DNA from: Paenibacillus forsythiae T98 | GTDB taxonomy: Bacteria; Bacillota; Bacilli; Paenibacillales; Paenibacillaceae | Reading direction: 5' to 3' | NCBI RefSeq assembly: GCF_000520735.1 | Contig: NZ_ASSC01000021.1 | Location: 1 to 42,317, forward strand | Length of the DNA stretch: 42,317 nucleotides | Part shown: piece by piece, positions 24,012 through 31,634 of the stretch | Position numbering within the stretch: the first letter of the stretch is position 1 | Layout: each line of letters opens with the position of its first letter | Made by a program: the position numbers and the translations under genes | Notes under the pieces: generated by a model | Told to the model about the DNA's origin: nothing | Database searches by the model: none | Seen by the model: only the letters and a program-made list of their open reading frames with translations

Positions 24012-24920
24012 ATGAACGAAATGCTGCCGGACTATGAAGAAGAACTCGAAGCTTTTACCGTCTGGATGAAGGATGCGGGCTACACGCCCTATACCCGGAA
24101 ATCGTATCTGTCCGATGTTCGGCAGTTCTTAAGCAGTCTGAACGGCAAAGAGCTGCATACGGTCAAAAAACTGCATGTGATCTCCTTCCTCACCTCCATG
24201 CGCGAACGCGGAGTCAGCGACACGACAAGGAACCGCAAGCATGCGTCCGTCAACTGCTTCTTCAAATCGCTGATCGAGCTTGAGTTCTTAAGCGGCAATC
24301 CCGCTGCGGGGATCAAAAAGTCCAGGACCGAGAAGAACCGGGAGCCGGTCTATTTGGACGAGGACGACATTCGGCTCTTTCTGGCCCAGGTGGACGGGAA
24401 ATACAAGCAGCGCAATCTGGCGGTCTTCCTGCTGATGGCCTATATGGGCCTGCGCGTCGGAGAAGTACATACACTGAATTTGGGAGATTATCATCCGGAG
24501 CGGCGCACGCTTCGGGTCTTCGGCAAAGGCCGGAAATGGCGGAATGTTCCCGTACCCGGGGATGTCGCCCCCTACCTGGACCATGCGCTGGAGGAGAGGC
24601 TGACGCCTTGGCGCGGAAGCAGGGAAGAGGCGATGTTCATCTCGCAAAAGGGCCGCAGGCTCTCGATCCGCGCTATTCAGGGCATTGCGTCCGAGACCTT
24701 TCAGCGCTTTCAGAGCGGGATTCTGGCTGCTCGCCGGGGTTCCTTGTCGAGCCACAAGCTGCGGCATTCCTTTGCCACGATGCTGCTGAGGAAGGGCGCC
24801 GATTTGCGGACGGTGCAGGAGCTGCTCGGACATTCCTCCATCCAGACGACCACGGTATACACCCATATTACGGACAGGGAAAAAGAAGAAGCCATGTCGC
24901 GCCTTCAGCTCCAGCTCTAA
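24012..24920 (+). CDS. XerC/XerD-type tyrosine recombinase
   Basis: The 302-residue enzyme has the SAM-like core-binding domain (about 10-95; 'FTVWMKDAGYTPYTRKSYLSDVRQFL') and the catalytic domain with the full set: Arg148 ('GLRVGEV'), Lys172 ('GKGRKWRNVPVP'), His248 and Arg251 ('SHKLRHSFAT'), His274 ('LLGHSSIQTTTVYTH') and the nucleophile Tyr283. This is the XerC/XerD size and layout rather than that of a phage integrase with an extra arm-binding domain. I chose ATG 24012, 8 nt behind AAGGAG, over 24006. Its G+C is like that of the flanking native genes. Whether it is the cell's XerC/XerD or an extra copy cannot be told here; the dif-like sites in the window are possible targets. Confidence 0.9.
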   Translation: MNEMLPDYEEELEAFTVWMKDAGYTPYTRKSYLSDVRQFLSSLNGKELHTVKKLHVISFLTSMRERGVSDTTRNRKHASVNCFFKSLIELEFLSGNPAAGIKKSRTEKNREPVYLDEDDIRLFLAQVDGKYKQRNLAVFLLMAYMGLRVGEVHTLNLGDYHPERRTLRVFGKGRKWRNVPVPGDVAPYLDHALEERLTPWRGSREEAMFISQKGRRLSIRAIQGIASETFQRFQSGILAARRGSLSSHKLRHSFATMLLRKGADLRTVQELLGHSSIQTTTVYTHITDREKEEAMSRLQLQL

Positions 24921-24965
24921 CCTTATAACATGAATAACCGGTCAACAGGAAATGAGGTTGCATAG

Positions 24966-26063
24966 ATGAAATTCAATGTCCAGTTTCTGTCCTTTTATGT
25001 GATTCAGGTCGAAGGCAATGAAGGGCAGGGGGCGAAATCGTACAAGCATTACCAGACCCTGGATGAAGAAGAGTATGAGCACAGCGACATCAAGAAGTTT
25101 CTGGACGGCGAGTTCACACGGATAGCGAAACGCAGGGTGGAGAAGAATCCGAACTCCGAGCAGGCGCCGACCAAGATCGGGCGTTTTCTTGTGGAGCCGG
25201 GATATGACCTGGACAGCAACCCTAACTTCAATAGCCTTACGCGGCTGCGCGCGGCGGATGACGCGGAATCCTTCCACAACTTCGGGGACGATCTGGTGCG
25301 AAGCTATCTGGATACGAGCGCCGTTCGCGGAGGAGCGCTTATTCTGTCCCAGGCTGTGCTGCGCACCCATGGCGATGATCCGTTCGTGTTCATCATGAAA
25401 TGCGATTTCGAGTCGAAGATCGCCCGTGTTTCCGATGAGCGCAGCCTGATCAGCGAGGTGGAGATGGCGATCAGCGCCCGGAACATGAAGTCGATCCAGT
25501 ATCCTTATATGCCGGAGGAAGGCATGCTAGAGGAATGGGAGCTAAAGATCCATCAGTCCTCGCATGCCCGCTATTTCGAGGATTTTCTGAAGTTCGTGAC
25601 CTATGAGCAGTCCATCCCCGAAATCGTGAACGATCAGGTGATGGAGTATGTGCAGAGCTACGTGGAGACCAAATGGCCGGACGAGACCCATGAGGAGCGC
25701 CAGCAGACCGAGCGTGACCTGGAGCTGTGGGCGGCCAGCGAGAAGCGCGACATTCAGCACAAGTGGGAGCCTGGGGAAGTGATTGAGGCGGCGTCGCGGA
25801 TCATCGACATCAAGCCGGAAATCGAATTGAAGTTCAAGATCGGCGATACCTATGTCAAAGGGTTTCTGGCGGATTACGGAGACAAAATTCATATCGCAAC
25901 GTTCGGCGACCGCTACGCGCTTGTCATCGAGGGGTCTTCTTTTACCTTTGACAAGGGCTTCTCGCCTGTGGAGCTGCTTCAGCCGGAGCCGTTCGGCCAG
26001 TTGGCGGACCGCCTGCTGGAGAAGAAATGGACGGCGGATGAGGAAGGACCCGGCGAAGACTGA
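24966..26063 (+). CDS. DUF3900-like conserved protein
   Basis: The 365-residue soluble protein has no signal peptide or membrane segment. It starts 'MKFNVQFLSFYVIQVEGNEGQGAKSYKHYQTLDEEEYEHSDIKKFL', which I associate with DUF3900 of Bacillus relatives. The first third is charged; the middle contains 'GGALILSQAVLRTHGDDPFVFIMKCDFESKIARV' and 'PYMPEEGMLEEWELKIHQSSHARYFEDFLKF', which resembles the YejK/nucleoid-associated '37-kDa' pattern of a conserved acidic alpha/beta domain. The C-terminus has 'HIATFGDRYALVIEGSSFTFDKGFSPVELL'. No function is established. GGAAATGAGG lies upstream of the ATG. It may be co-transcribed with the recombinase gene 45 nt before it. Confidence 0.6.
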   Translation: MKFNVQFLSFYVIQVEGNEGQGAKSYKHYQTLDEEEYEHSDIKKFLDGEFTRIAKRRVEKNPNSEQAPTKIGRFLVEPGYDLDSNPNFNSLTRLRAADDAESFHNFGDDLVRSYLDTSAVRGGALILSQAVLRTHGDDPFVFIMKCDFESKIARVSDERSLISEVEMAISARNMKSIQYPYMPEEGMLEEWELKIHQSSHARYFEDFLKFVTYEQSIPEIVNDQVMEYVQSYVETKWPDETHEERQQTERDLELWAASEKRDIQHKWEPGEVIEAASRIIDIKPEIELKFKIGDTYVKGFLADYGDKIHIATFGDRYALVIEGSSFTFDKGFSPVELLQPEPFGQLADRLLEKKWTADEEGPGED

Positions 26064-26090
26064 GGGGATTCCTGGCCTTTAGCCGAACGT

Positions 26091-26139
26091 AAAAAAAGAA
26101 GCCCCTGGCCATCAGCGCTTGGCGGCTTCTTCCCTTTTT
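26091..26139. terminator. Bidirectional terminator between DUF3900 gene and ldh
   Basis: AAGAAGCC / GGCTTCTT with a 20-nt loop; CCCTTTTT follows on plus and TTTTTTT on minus. Confidence 0.75.
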
Positions 26140-26168
26140 CACAGGTCTTGCTTTCACTTTAGGCAGGC

Positions 26169-27095
26169 TTAAAACTCTAGCTTCTCGATTTCGGCCTTGA
26201 GCTTCTCCGCGGACTGCTGGAACAATGTCCGTTCTTCGTCGCTCAGCGGCATCTTCAGCACCTCGCGGACACCGGAACGGTCTACAACGCATGGAGCGCC
26301 AAGGAACACATCCGATACGCCGTTATAGTTGTTAAGCAGCGTAGACACGTTCAGCACGGCGCCTTCATTGCTGAGGATGGCTTCCACGATCCGGTCGAGC
26401 GCGAGCGCGATGGCGTAGGAGGTCGCTCCTTTGGCGTTGATGATTTCATAGGCGGCGTTCTTCGTATTTTGGTAAATCTCTTCGCGGGTCTCATCGTCAA
26501 AGCCAAGCTCGATGCCGCCGCTGACGTTAGCCAGGCTCCATACGGGAACCTCGGAGTCTCCGTGCTCGCCGATGATGGAGCCGTGGATGCTGCGCGGGTC
26601 GATCTCTTTATGCTTCCCGATCAGGTAACGGAAACGGGCGCTGTCCAGCACCGTGCCGGAACCGATAACGCGCCTGCGGTCAAAGCCGCTGATTTCGAGG
26701 GTAGCGTAGGAAAGAATATCGACCGGATTGGTGGCGATCAGCAAAATGGCGTGCGAATTATGCTTCGTAATTTTTTGAATAATGTCCCGGAAGATTGAAA
26801 TGTTCTTGCGCAGCAGATCGATCCGTGTCTCGCCCGGCTTCTGTGAAGCGCCTGCGGTCACGATGATTATATCGGCATCCCGGCAGTCTTCGTAGGTTCC
26901 GGCCCATAATTTTACGCCGCCCGCAAAAGGCATGCCGTGGTTCATATCGAGCGCTTCTCCAAGCGCCTTTTGATGATTAACGTCAATAAGTACAAGTTCA
27001 GGCATGCGGCGGCGCAGCAGCAGGGTATAAGCAGTCGTTGTACCTACGGCTCCAGTACCGATAACAACGACTCGATTAGGCTTGAAAGGGGGCAT
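26169..27095 (-). CDS. ldh: L-lactate dehydrogenase
   Basis: The 308-residue NAD-dependent enzyme interconverts pyruvate and L-lactate in the cytosol. The NAD loop is 'VVVIGTGAVGTTTAYTLL'. 'GASQKPGETRIDLLRKN' gives the Gln that sets lactate over malate specificity and the mobile-loop Arg. 'TNPVDILSYATLEISG', the substrate-binding Asp/Arg in 'LDSARFR', and the catalytic His in 'IIGEHGDSEVPVWS' are present. The start ATG at 27093-27095 has AGGAG 8 nt upstream; the longer frame (35 more codons) has no support. It is monocistronic and presumably serves redox balance under low oxygen. I saw no Rex-like site. Confidence 0.95.
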   Translation of the reverse strand: MPPFKPNRVVVIGTGAVGTTTAYTLLLRRRMPELVLIDVNHQKALGEALDMNHGMPFAGGVKLWAGTYEDCRDADIIIVTAGASQKPGETRIDLLRKNISIFRDIIQKITKHNSHAILLIATNPVDILSYATLEISGFDRRRVIGSGTVLDSARFRYLIGKHKEIDPRSIHGSIIGEHGDSEVPVWSLANVSGGIELGFDDETREEIYQNTKNAAYEIINAKGATSYAIALALDRIVEAILSNEGAVLNVSTLLNNYNGVSDVFLGAPCVVDRSGVREVLKMPLSDEERTLFQQSAEKLKAEIEKLEF

Positions 27096-27236
27096 AGTTC
27101 CATCTCCTTCGTGTAGTGTGAATTTTTTGTGTCCAATCTTATCCATCATAGCTTCATTCGTTAGTCTTTTCAAGAACCTTCTTTTTAATCCATTACCCAA
27201 TAATAACCGACAGCAACAACGGAAATTCGGGAAGGA

Positions 27237-27875
27237 GTGTCATATTTTTTGTTTACAATCTCTATGCTTGCCATGTATATAGGGGCAGCGGTATTACTTA
27301 TTCTCATTCCCGGCCCCGATCTCATCTTTGCCGTAACCCAGGGCGTCACGAACGGCAGAAAAGCGGGCGTTTACACAGCCGCAGGACTGGCTATGGGCAA
27401 CATCATCCATACTTTAGCGGCGGCGCTCGGATTGTCGATTATCATCAAGACGTCGCCGCTTCTGTTCATCCTGTTTAAAGTCATCGGCGCTATCTACCTG
27501 TTCAACCTGGCCCGTAAATCGCTGAAATTCCGCAAGGCCGCGATCTTGCTTGAGTCCGGGGAGAAAAAGAATGAGCGCGCCCTGCTTGTCCGCGGGCTGG
27601 CCATGAACGTGCTCAATCCCAAAGTCGCCATTTTCTTCCTGACGTTCCTGCCCCAGTTCGTAAATTATGATTATGGCTATGCATCCTTGCAGATGATTAT
27701 CCTGGGGCTTATTTTTATCGTGCTGACCGCTGTCATTTTTGGACTTCTGGCCTATTTCGCGGGCGTATTCAGCAGACGGCTGCTGGAGAAGCCGAAGGTG
27801 CAGGAATATGCAAATATAGCAGCAGGCGGCATTTTTGCCCTGCTTGGCATCAAGCTGCTGACCACCTCTCCTTAG
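27237..27875 (+). CDS. LysE family translocator
   Basis: The 212-residue protein is a LysE/RhtB-type exporter of amino acids or related compounds, with about six membrane segments. The hallmark 'ILIPGPDLIFAVTQGVTNGRKAGVYTAAGLAMGN' occupies residues 22-56, and 'GLAMNVLNPKVAIFFLTFLPQF' follows TM3. The GTG start at 27237 sits directly on GAAGGAG; the in-frame TTG at 27249 is 11 nt behind it and is the likelier start. The substrate cannot be read. It diverges from ldh across 140 nt and has no regulator next to it. Confidence 0.85.
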   Translation: MSYFLFTISMLAMYIGAAVLLILIPGPDLIFAVTQGVTNGRKAGVYTAAGLAMGNIIHTLAAALGLSIIIKTSPLLFILFKVIGAIYLFNLARKSLKFRKAAILLESGEKKNERALLVRGLAMNVLNPKVAIFFLTFLPQFVNYDYGYASLQMIILGLIFIVLTAVIFGLLAYFAGVFSRRLLEKPKVQEYANIAAGGIFALLGIKLLTTSP

Positions 27876-27918
27876 TGCTTTAGGTCGACTAACGAGAGCC
27901 GCGCCCGCTGGGGCACAT

Positions 27919-27948
27919 TTGCCGTTCGTGTTGCCTGCGGCGTATAAT
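27919..27948 (+). promoter_or_regulatory. Promoter of the Asp-box lipoprotein gene
   Basis: TTGCCG at 27919-27924 and TATAAT at 27943-27948, 18-nt spacer. Confidence 0.6.
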
Positions 27949-27979
27949 CAGGGCAAGAACACCGAAAGGAGAGAGAGCA

Positions 27980-29263
27980 TTGCCTTTTCCGGTTGTACGC
28001 CCGAAGCATAATAAAAAGCTTCTCATCACGCTGCTGGCTGCGCTGGCTGTGGCATCCTGTTCGCCTCCCCCGCCGGAAACGACGCCGCAGCCGCAGCCAA
28101 CGGAGACGCCTGAAGAGGGGCAGACGATTACCCTGATTACGCCGGATGCGGGCAACATCAGCTCTGCGCAAAAGTCGAAATACCAGATCCAGACCCGTCT
28201 GACCGATTTTCAACTGCTCAGCGACACGGAAGGATTGGCCTGGGGCGTTACCAAAAATGCGCTGCGGCTGTACTTGACCCGGGATAGCGGAAAGACATGG
28301 ACCAATATTTCTCCCGCCTCCACTGTCCAGTTCACATCCAATCCTGTCTATGGGCAGGATATCTTTTTTACGGACTCCGGCAACGGCTGGATTATACGGC
28401 AGGCCTTCGGCATGATGGAGACCATTGTGCTGCGGACCAGGGACGGGGGGAAGAGCTGGAAGATTTCTCCTCTCAGTCAAGGCGGCAGTATTTCATCCAT
28501 CTATTTTTCTTCTCCGCTGCGGGGCTGGCTGATGGCTGCCTGGGACTCCAAGGAAAGCCGGGAGAGCAAGGCGCTGTACCTGACGGAAGACGGAGGGGCA
28601 ACCTTCAAGACCGTAATGCAAAATGACCAGTATTCTCCAAAATCCCTCCATCCGGCGATCCCTGTGGTTGGCGTTACCGGAGGTATGGTGTTCCGGGACG
28701 GCGAGCATGGTCTGGTTACACTGAATACCTCCAAAACCCCCGAGCTGTATCATTCCCACGACGGCGGAGCCAGCTGGTATGAGGACGACGCCTTGGCCTC
28801 AGCCGCTGTATTTGACCAATACGATTCCGTCAAGCTGGGAAAGCCCGAGTTTTTCAGCAGCGATAGCGGCTGGATACCGGCAGCCGGCAAGAAGAAGGAC
28901 GTCGAAGGGACGTTCTACGACGGCTTGTTCACGACGGATGGAGGGAAGACGTGGGTCTATCATCCGCTTCATCTTGGCGTCCGAACCGGAACGAATGAGG
29001 ATGTGCCTCCGACCTTTCTGGATGCGGACCATGGCTGGATGCTGAACGGAAATCTCCTGTACCGCACGTCCAATCAGGGAAAGACCTGGGAGGAGCTTCC
29101 GCTGAGCGAGGTGCTTGGGTCGAAGCTTGCCGAGTATCCGGAGATCGTCAAGCTCCAGTTCATATCCAAAGAAGTCGGGTGGCTCTTGATTGAAAAAAGC
29201 GAAGACAGGCGGTCGATACTGCTGCAAACGACGAATGGCGGCGTCAATTGGCGCGTCAAATAA
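27980..29263 (+). CDS. Lipoprotein with seven Asp-box (BNR) propeller repeats
   Basis: The 427-residue precursor has a basic N-terminus, a hydrophobic core and 'AALAVASCS', a lipobox with the Cys near residue 27, followed by a Pro/Thr-rich linker. The body carries seven Asp-box motifs: 'RDSGKTW', 'RDGGKSW', 'EDGGATF', 'HDGGASW', 'TDGGKTW', 'SNQGKTW' and 'TNGGVNW', which fits a seven-bladed propeller of the sialidase/YCF48 type. Catalytic sialidase residues (the Arg triad) cannot be established by eye. It probably acts on the outer face of the membrane. The start is TTG at 27980, 8 nt behind AAAGGAG. Confidence 0.85.
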   Translation: MPFPVVRPKHNKKLLITLLAALAVASCSPPPPETTPQPQPTETPEEGQTITLITPDAGNISSAQKSKYQIQTRLTDFQLLSDTEGLAWGVTKNALRLYLTRDSGKTWTNISPASTVQFTSNPVYGQDIFFTDSGNGWIIRQAFGMMETIVLRTRDGGKSWKISPLSQGGSISSIYFSSPLRGWLMAAWDSKESRESKALYLTEDGGATFKTVMQNDQYSPKSLHPAIPVVGVTGGMVFRDGEHGLVTLNTSKTPELYHSHDGGASWYEDDALASAAVFDQYDSVKLGKPEFFSSDSGWIPAAGKKKDVEGTFYDGLFTTDGGKTWVYHPLHLGVRTGTNEDVPPTFLDADHGWMLNGNLLYRTSNQGKTWEELPLSEVLGSKLAEYPEIVKLQFISKEVGWLLIEKSEDRRSILLQTTNGGVNWRVK

Positions 29264-29266
29264 GGC

Positions 29267-29314
29267 AAGCGCGCGTTCCTGATCTGCAAAGCGATGGAGC
29301 CGGCGCGCTTTTTC
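29267..29314 (+). terminator. Terminator after the Asp-box gene
   Basis: AAGCGCGC / GCGCGCTT with a 28-nt loop, then TTTCTG. Confidence 0.55.
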
Positions 29315-29362
29315 TGAACATAAATATTGAACAATGAAAAAATTATTTAAAATTTTCTATTG

Positions 29363-29382
29363 AATGTGAAAAAAATCACATT
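29363..29382. promoter_or_regulatory. FNR/CRP-type binding site
   Basis: AATGTGA-AAAAAA-TCACATT has perfect 7-bp arms and the TGTGA-N6-TCACA pattern of CRP/FNR-family sites. A TATATT -10 candidate at 29402-29407 would put the site centre at about -41.5, the class II activator position. Confidence 0.75.
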
Positions 29383-29466
29383 ATCATGAAATCCTCTGTG
29401 ATATATTTAACACATGGAAAGCAAGTTCATTTTTTCACAAACTAATCATCGACAGGAGAGATTATA

Positions 29467-29643
29467 ATGAAAACATTTGAAACGGATTTTGTAACCCGAA
29501 ACCTTCTGCAATTGTGCTATACCTGCGAAGATGCTCACCAATGCCAAACCGAAGAACAATGCAGAGCCTGCTGGGCAGAGAGCGGCATGATTCCGGAGCA
29601 AGAAGATGAAACGCAGCGCTTCTTGAATCTGGTACATGCATAG
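29467..29643 (+). CDS. Cysteine-rich miniprotein (58 aa), putative anaerobic
   Basis: The 58-residue product begins MKTFETDFVTRNLLQ and contains 'LCYTCEDAHQCQTEEQCRACW': five cysteines in the order C-x2-C-x5-C-x5-C-x2-C, then an acidic tail (EQEDETQRFLNL). This spacing suits a bound metal (Zn or an Fe-S centre); no named family recognised. GACAGGAGAG lies 5 nt before the ATG. The upstream FNR/CRP-type site at the activator position suggests induction when oxygen is low. It has its own terminator. The strong ribosome site and regulatory region make a real gene likely. Confidence 0.7.
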   Translation: MKTFETDFVTRNLLQLCYTCEDAHQCQTEEQCRACWAESGMIPEQEDETQRFLNLVHA

Positions 29644-29666
29644 AATCATCATAGGTTCCAAGGTTT

Positions 29667-29713
29667 AAGACCGCAAGTTTACCGGGCATTCCGGAGAACC
29701 TGCGGTCTTTTTG
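29667..29713 (+). terminator. Terminator after the Cys-rich gene
   Basis: AAGACCGCA / TGCGGTCTT stem with an inner GC-rich hairpin, then TTTTGG. Confidence 0.75.
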
Positions 29714-29851
29714 GCTTGTATTGGCGTCATGGCTGCATATGCATATGCCCCAGGCAGTAAGTATGCCGCCAAAGGATGGGCATATACTGTAGGGTAGCCC
29801 GGGTTACCGGTTGTCTTGCGGGCGGAATACGGGAGGCGAGGGGGAATCGCT

Positions 29852-30253
29852 ATGAATTTGGGGCCGGACCCATCATGGATGTTTGATTTTGCCGGAACGG
29901 TATTGCCGATCTTTGTTGCCGTGATGGCAGGCATAATCGCCCTGTCAGCCGGGAGAGGACTGCTTGGATGGTTCAGGAACAACCGGCTGCCCGTCCTTAC
30001 CGTCCCTGCCCGCATTGTCGCGAGGCGCAGCGAGATCAGGCAGAAGCCTCCGGATGAGGGAAGCGTCGCCCGAACGACGATGATCTACTACCTGACCTTT
30101 GAACTTGAAGATGGGGAACGGGTGGAGTTCAAAGTGAACGGGAGCGAATACGGCGTCAGCGTGGAACGGGACCGGGGACGTCTAACCTTTCAAGGCACCC
30201 GGTATCATGGCTTCAAGCGGGAACCGCATTATTCTTTTATGGAAGACCGCTAG
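29852..30253 (+). CDS. DUF2500 family membrane protein
   Basis: The 133-residue protein has one N-terminal membrane segment ('VLPIFVAVMAGIIALSAG') followed by a soluble beta domain. 'LPVLTVPARIVARRSEI', 'YYLTFELEDGERVEFKVNGSEYGVSVERDRGRLTFQGTRYHGFKR' is the DUF2500 (YhhM) pattern, in which the G.L..QG.RY.GF end is typical. Function in the family is unknown. The ATG at 29852 has GAGGGGG 7 nt upstream. It is a single gene. Confidence 0.8.
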   Translation: MNLGPDPSWMFDFAGTVLPIFVAVMAGIIALSAGRGLLGWFRNNRLPVLTVPARIVARRSEIRQKPPDEGSVARTTMIYYLTFELEDGERVEFKVNGSEYGVSVERDRGRLTFQGTRYHGFKREPHYSFMEDR

Positions 30254-30379
30254 ATCAAACGGTTTTACAAAAGAAGCGCGGCTGTTATCCATATCCTCTG
30301 TTTCCGCTATGCGGACTCAGGGGATATATTACATTTGAAGGCTGCCCGCAGCTCTCCAAAAAAATGGCCGCTACAAGTC

Positions 30380-30408
30380 ACCACTTGGGCGTTCGCACAT
30401 ACAATACA
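30380..30408 (+). promoter_or_regulatory. Putative mother-cell sporulation promoter (sigma-K/E) of cwlJ
   Basis: The -10 'CATACAATA' at 30398-30406 fits both the sigma-K CATAnnnTA and the sigma-E CATACA-T patterns. A -35 'AC' inside CACC (30379-30382) lies 16 nt upstream, as for sigma-K. In Bacillus this operon is made in the mother cell. Confidence 0.45.
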
Positions 30409-30460
30409 TCGTGCAATAAAGAACGACTGCCTCTTATCGGCGATTGAAGGAGGAAAGCGT

Positions 30461-30883
30461 GTGGCCGTCATTAAGACGAATTCGGAAGGCGAGAAGGTTT
30501 TGGCCCGGCTGATGCGGGCGGAAGCGGAGGAGGACGGGGATCTCGGCATGCTCATGGTGGGCAATGTCGGAGTCAACCGGATACTGGGCAATTGTCTGGA
30601 CTTTAGAAATATCCGTTCTGTCAACGACATGGTATTTCAGAGTCCGGGCGGATTTGAAGCAACGACCAAAGGCTATTTCTATCAGCGCGCAAGGGAAAGG
30701 GACATCCGCCTGGCCAGACGCGTCATCGGCGGCGAGAGAACTCACCCCGCTTCGAACGCCCTCTGGTTCTTCCGTCCCGCCGGCAATTGTCCGGCTAACT
30801 GGTATAACCAGCAGAATACCGGACGCTTCAAGGCGCATTGCTTCTTTAGGCCCACCCAAGGGGACTGTCCAGCCGTTTACTGA
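30461..30883 (+). CDS. cwlJ: Spore cortex-lytic protein CwlJ
   Basis: The 140-residue protein is a SleB/CwlJ-type cell-wall hydrolase, here without SleB's peptidoglycan-binding part and without a signal peptide, as expected for CwlJ, which is laid on the coat from the mother cell. Key segments are 'LARLMRAEAEEDGDLGMLMVGNVGVNRI' with the catalytic Glu, 'QSPGGFEATTKGYFYQRARERDIRLARRVI' and 'ALWFFRPAGNCPANWYNQQNTGRFKAHCF'. The start is GTG at 30461, 7 nt behind GGAGG, though the frame opens 42 codons earlier. It breaks down cortex muramic lactam peptidoglycan in Ca-dipicolinate-triggered germination. It precedes gerQ in one operon, 31 nt apart. Confidence 0.92.
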   Translation: MAVIKTNSEGEKVLARLMRAEAEEDGDLGMLMVGNVGVNRILGNCLDFRNIRSVNDMVFQSPGGFEATTKGYFYQRARERDIRLARRVIGGERTHPASNALWFFRPAGNCPANWYNQQNTGRFKAHCFFRPTQGDCPAVY

Positions 30884-30914
30884 AGAATCAAATTTGATTA
30901 GGAGGTTTTGATCC

Positions 30915-31340
30915 ATGATTATGCAGCCTTACCGTCCCGTTACGTATTCGTACGGAAGTATTTCTTCGGGAACGCCGATGGCCGGAAGCACTCCCCCCCA
31001 GGTAACGAGCGGAAGCCCAATGACGCCGACAGGCGCTGTGGTCTCGACTGCGCAGCCCGCATACGAGCAATCTTATATCGAGAATATTCTGCGGCTTAAC
31101 CTGGGCAAGATCGGCACATTTTATATGACCTACGAGAATAACAGCGAATGGAACGCCAAAGTCTTCAAAGGCGTGCTGGAGGCCGCAGGACGCGATCATA
31201 TCATCATCAGCGATCCTTCGACCGGCCAGCGTATTGTCCTTCTGATGGTCAATCTGGATTATGCAACCTTTGACCAGCCGCTTGTTTACCAGTACCCGGG
31301 CGTCATCGGCGCTCCTCCGGTTACCCGGAATCAACGCTAA
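30915..31340 (+). CDS. gerQ: Spore coat protein GerQ
   Basis: GerQ is a mother-cell-made coat protein needed for CwlJ localisation and is later cross-linked by transglutaminase. The 141-residue product has a Pro/Ser/Thr-rich N-terminus ('SSGTPMAGSTPPQVTSGSP') and the conserved core 'QSYIENILRLNLGKIGTFYMTYENNSEWNAKVFKGVLEAAGRDHIIISDP', then 'LMVNLDYATFDQPLVY'. AGGAGG is 9 nt before the ATG. Order and spacing behind cwlJ match the known operon. Confidence 0.92.
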   Translation: MIMQPYRPVTYSYGSISSGTPMAGSTPPQVTSGSPMTPTGAVVSTAQPAYEQSYIENILRLNLGKIGTFYMTYENNSEWNAKVFKGVLEAAGRDHIIISDPSTGQRIVLLMVNLDYATFDQPLVYQYPGVIGAPPVTRNQR

Positions 31341-31351
31341 ATCGAAAAATC

Positions 31352-31382
31352 GGTCCCGGCCAGGCGGCGCGGGGCCTTTTTA
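31352..31382 (+). terminator. Terminator after gerQ
   Basis: GGTCCCG / CGGGGCC (one G-U pair) with an 11-nt loop, then TTTTTAA. Confidence 0.7.
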
Positions 31383-31553
31383 ATGCCTTGCGACCGGTTC
31401 TGACACGCATCTTCAAAGACGCCTATTTTTGTAACGAACAGGCATGCTTGCGGGAATGGCGGATATATTTATATAATAATGAATATCTTTATACCCGGAA
31501 TAAGTTAAGGAGCTGAGTCTATTGGGAAATATGTAGCGAAAGGAACGGTTGCC

Positions 31554-31610
31554 ATGCTGGACGTCAATATTTGCATAAAACGAAGGAGGTGGGCCTACCC
31601 GCCGGCCTGA
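31554..31610 (+). CDS. Candidate leader peptide upstream of the CNNM/CorC gene
   Basis: An 18-codon frame MLDVNICIKRRRWAYPPA has AAAGGA 9 nt before its ATG and ends in TGA at 31608-31610. Its last codons cross the 5' arm of the hairpin that hides the next gene's ribosome site. The Lys-Arg-Arg-Arg-Trp and Pro-Pro near the end could stall ribosomes. It is inferred from layout only. Confidence 0.35.
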   Translation: MLDVNICIKRRRWAYPPA

Positions 31611-31626
31611 TGCAACGACGGGTAGG
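31594..31626 (+). promoter_or_regulatory. Hairpin sequestering a ribosome binding site
   Basis: CCTACCCG and CGGGTAGG pair perfectly with a 17-nt loop. The 3' arm overlaps the TAGGAG ribosome site of the TTG start at 31635. Confidence 0.55.
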
Positions 31627-31634
31627 AGTAAAAT

